In this document: positions 60,991 through 64,000 of the stretch, in pieces | Numbering within the stretch: position 1 is the first letter of the stretch | Layout of the letters: each line of letters begins with the position of its first letter | Origin: Nannobrachium achirus | Lineage: Eukaryota; Chordata; Actinopteri; Myctophiformes; Myctophidae | Assembly: GCA_963921795.1 (NCBI GenBank) | Contig: OY997645.1 | Location: 34,823,082 to 34,887,081, forward strand | Length of the DNA stretch: 64,000 bases | Reading direction: 5' to 3' | The notes under the pieces: generated by a model | What the model saw: only the letters and a program-made list of their open reading frames with translations | Databases searched by the model: none | What the model was told of the DNA's origin: nothing | Program-made: the position numbers and the translations under genes

Positions 60991-61494
60991 CCCTTTATCA
61001 GGCATAGATAATATGCCTGTTGTGTGTTTAACCTACCCCATATCCGTTCTTTAGCTATCCATAATAACTTAGTGAGTCCAGTTTATGAACAGAGTGGCAC
61101 AAATCACAATGTGTTGTTCCGTGAACATTGTCTTCTCCGCTTTGACAAACTGGTTTCTTGTGAGCATGTAAACTAGTGTTGTGAAGGTCTGAGTTAATGG
61201 ATACATTCTGTAAACAACAACGCCTTGTTTCTTATTCCCATATGAAACAAAATAATTGATCACAAAGAATTAAGACAGGAGAGTGAATCAAAATGTATAT
61301 TTAGAGAGGAATCAGACAAAAGGTAAACAGTACAGAAATAATGGTTCAAAGGTTCATGCTCTCTCTGACAAATGATGTTTTGACATGGGTATATGTACCG
61401 GTATGGTCAGTCCATGGTTGACGTTTAACCAGTTCATAGGATGTTTCCGAGAATGACAAGACTGTGTCACTTATTCCACATGTGGGGTCCATAT

Positions 61495-61588
61495 TAGTGT
61501 CGATATATCGGCACCGATATGGCCTTATTTGGTCATATCGGATCATATCGTTATCGGTGAACTGTCTCCCCAATAGAAATAGAAATAG

Positions 61589-61636
<48 letters not shown>

Positions 61637-61995
61637 ATATCAACACAACATGTGTGAAGGCTTGTAACAAGCCTAGCTTGTCCTCACAGTCATTATCCCA
61701 CACACTACAGGCAGTTGGACATACTGACTGACGAGTAAAAAAAAGTCAAGTCTTTAATAAAGACATTGGTTTAAGAAAGCACCTGTCTGTAGTACTACTG
61801 TCACTGTACCTTTGCATAATCATATTGGGGCAAAATCTTTGCACAAGGCCTGTTTTCATTATGCTGTACATATATCGGTTGCATATCGGTTATCGGTGAC
61901 TGTCCCCTCTCTCACATAGGGTCGAGGGAACATAGGCATGACCCCGAATCGGTTATCGTGTCGAACACAAAAAAAAGCCTATCGGTCGGACACTA
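61495..61995. mobile_element. hAT-like MITE with ATATCGG-rich ends
   Basis: The short terminal repeats TAGTGTC / GACACTA are flanked by the exact 8-bp GTCCATAT (61487-61494 and 61996-62003). Both ends carry multiple tatcgg motifs. An (AT)n tract lies at 61591-61632. Confidence 0.8.
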
Positions 61996-63778
61996 GTCCA
62001 TATACGTGGCAAAGAGTTCATTGTAATCCATGGGGGGAATGTTGTTCGCTCGTGTCTGCAAGACACCAGATTTCCCCAGCCAAGCCTTATAAACCAAAAC
62101 AATTCTCATTGTTTAGGGGCAGGCTCCAGACAGTTGATAAGGCAGAGAGTTCAGTTCCACCAGACAGTGGCACTGGCCTTGTGGGCGCTTTGCACAGAAT
62201 TCCACAGAGTCAAGGTTGTAATCTGGACATGGTATTAGCATGGCAACAGTGAAACACAGTCACAAGTTCCATATTTATTGATAAAACAACAATTAACTAC
62301 TGTATAAACATCAACATTATCTATCATGATTCATGGGTCTCCTTTGGCCAAATAGAAATGTCAATCATTATAATTACTTCAACCATAACTATGTTATGGT
62401 TAAGTACAAAAATTACAATAGGTTTTTACATGCATAGATTATCAATTACTTTCACCTACAGTATAGTATATCCGGATGTGGCTCTCATTCATGTCGTCTT
62501 GCACAATCAGCTTTTGAGGGGACAGACATACTTATGGTATGATACGTGTGTTTATTAATAACATAAAAATACATGATTGCATTATTTCCATTTTATTATT
62601 GCATTACATCATTATAAATGATTTACTTTTTAGAAATTCAGATTACATAATGATCTGCTTACTGTAGGTTTAAGTGCAAAGCAATGAGGCTACAGTATAT
62701 AACAAGGCAGTAGCATGGCTGTTCCACCTAGGCAATCGGTAGGGATGAAACATCCTCCAAAGTAAATCAAATCCCCATAAACAAACCACCCAACATAGAA
62801 CCCACATATAGCCCATAATAGTTTCTGATTTAAAGTCTGGGCCGCACTTCAGATTGTGCAATCAATTTGTCATCTAGACACAGCCGACTCTGCCATCTGA
62901 CACCAGAATGTCAAGCAGAGCATGAACTATCCAGGAAAACAATGATCACATTTAAGCAATATACATGATGGTATGCAGAGAGAGCAAGGAGCAAACCCGC
63001 TTCGGTGGAATTGAAGCTCATCTTTCTTTCTTTTTTTTTTCTTTTTTTTTTACACAATTTTATTACCTTAGTAAACCTTTTCATAAACAATCGCTAATTT
63101 AAAGTATAGTGTAAATAATCATTAATTACATTAATGATAAAGTAGAATATGTTTCTAGGGTTTCTACTGGTTATACAGAGTGAAGACCCGCCCTCGCTGT
63201 GTTTGCAGCCAATAGCATTCATTTCCGTTAGCATTTTGGACCGGATATAGAAAGATGGTGGATTTGAAATCACTAAAAAAATAGGCTTCATTTACGGTCT
63301 GTAGAAACCAATGGCGTCACATTGTCCATTAATTAATGATGGTCTATGATGAGAGAGGGAGAGAAAGAGAGAGCATTGTCCTCTGTCGAATCTACGCAGT
63401 CTAAAAAAGGTTTAAGTCATTGGGAGGAGTCTGTACGAATATTACATCATAGGCAGAGGTCAAGTTATAAAAACTATTTTTCTAGTTTGAGGTCTGTAGA
63501 CTGGTGCACTATGAAATATGCCATCAGCGCTGAGAATAGTGTTTGTGAAAAAGAACATTTATATTATCATTGTGGTATTTGGCAAATATTTTTGCACATA
63601 TTTTTCCTCCAGTCTTTATTCTGTAAAACCCCAAATACGGAATGAAAAGTTTTAAATGGGAACCAACATTCTACGCTGGTGGGCGGTGTGATGTAGCCAA
63701 CAGCACTGTGAAGAGTTTCTTCATTTAAATTGGCATGTTGATCTGAAATGTAGTCCAAAGATCAATATTCTGTTATTT

Positions 63779-64000
63779 TCGTCTCCACCAGCCGAAAGGC
63801 TTGGGGAGAGACTATGTTTTCGCCTCGGTCCGCCCGTCCGTCCGTCCGTCCGTCCGTCCGTGCGTGTGTGCGTGCATGTGTGTGTCTGTCCATCCAGTTT
63901 GTTACCAGCTAATCTCCAGCGCTGTTGGCCTGTTCAGAACCTCTGCCCCAATTTTTTCACATGGTTTGTTGCTCTGACATCATGGTCTGATTTTTATCCC
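63779..64000 (+). mobile_element. Helentron-like element (CTAG family), 5' end, runs off the window
   Basis: TCGTCTCCACCAGCCGAAAG, then (GTCC)n/(GT)n at about 63830-63885 and ctgttggcctgttcagaacc. Same arrangement as 32157-32380. Confidence 0.7.

Larger units (their letters stand above)
60908..64000 (+). other. b3glct: Start of b3glct intron 4
   Basis: Contains the TC/CA microsatellite, a hAT-like MITE with ATATCGG repeats (61495-61995) and the 5' end of another Helentron-like element at 63779. The rest (62010-63770) shows only short poly-T runs and nothing I recognise. Confidence 0.6.

Overview
The window reads as nuclear DNA of a ray-finned (teleost) fish. Genes are split into short exons by GT-AG introns. 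Dinucleotide and tetranucleotide microsatellites are common. The interspersed repeats are typical of fish: tRNA-headed SINEs, hAT and TTAA elements, Helitrons, and a Ty3/gypsy element of the Gmr1 type. Nothing looks bacterial or viral in origin.

Two host genes were recovered by joining open exons through splice sites in consistent phase, both on the + strand. The first (about 3.06 to 17.54 kb) encodes an EF-hand plus WD40 double-propeller protein of the WDR49/WDR64/WDR95 family, modelled here as 28 coding exons and 954 residues, complete at its C-terminus. The second starts at 20,505 and runs off the right edge. Its four visible coding exons (20.5, 29.6, 45.8 and 60.8 kb) encode the signal-anchor, stem and first conserved motif of beta-1,3-glucosyltransferase, b3glct/b3galtl, an ER enzyme that extends O-fucose on thrombospondin type 1 repeats. 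From memory, a WDR95 gene or pseudogene lies beside B3GLCT in mammals, which is the main reason for preferring wdr95 for the first gene.

Layout: 1-3061, upstream DNA with a (TG)n tract, a fold-back TTAA element and one possible 5' exon; 3062-17538, the WD-repeat gene with a canonical 1.94 kb Helitron in one intron and several hAT copies; 17539-20504, intergenic with a Harbinger-like MITE; 20505-64000, b3glct, whose introns of about 9, 16 and 15 kb consist largely of mobile DNA. Intron 3 holds a near-intact Gmr1-like LTR retrotransposon on the - strand (47331-52201). Its LTRs differ only by a 7-bp indel, and its domain order is gag-protease-integrase-reverse transcriptase-RNase H.

The rest is dispersed repeats: at least two families of Helentron/HINE-like elements (subterminal inverted repeats, 5' tetranucleotide microsatellite, 3' hairpin), three SINE families, paired inverted TTAA elements flanking b3glct exon 2, LINE remnants, and a recurring short palindrome. 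I found no convincing functional tRNA, rRNA or other RNA gene. I saw no clearly new protein system. The most unusual structures are the Helitron carrying about 19 CArG-box-like sites, the modular Helentron-like families, and the young Gmr1 element with an in-frame stop between integrase and reverse transcriptase.
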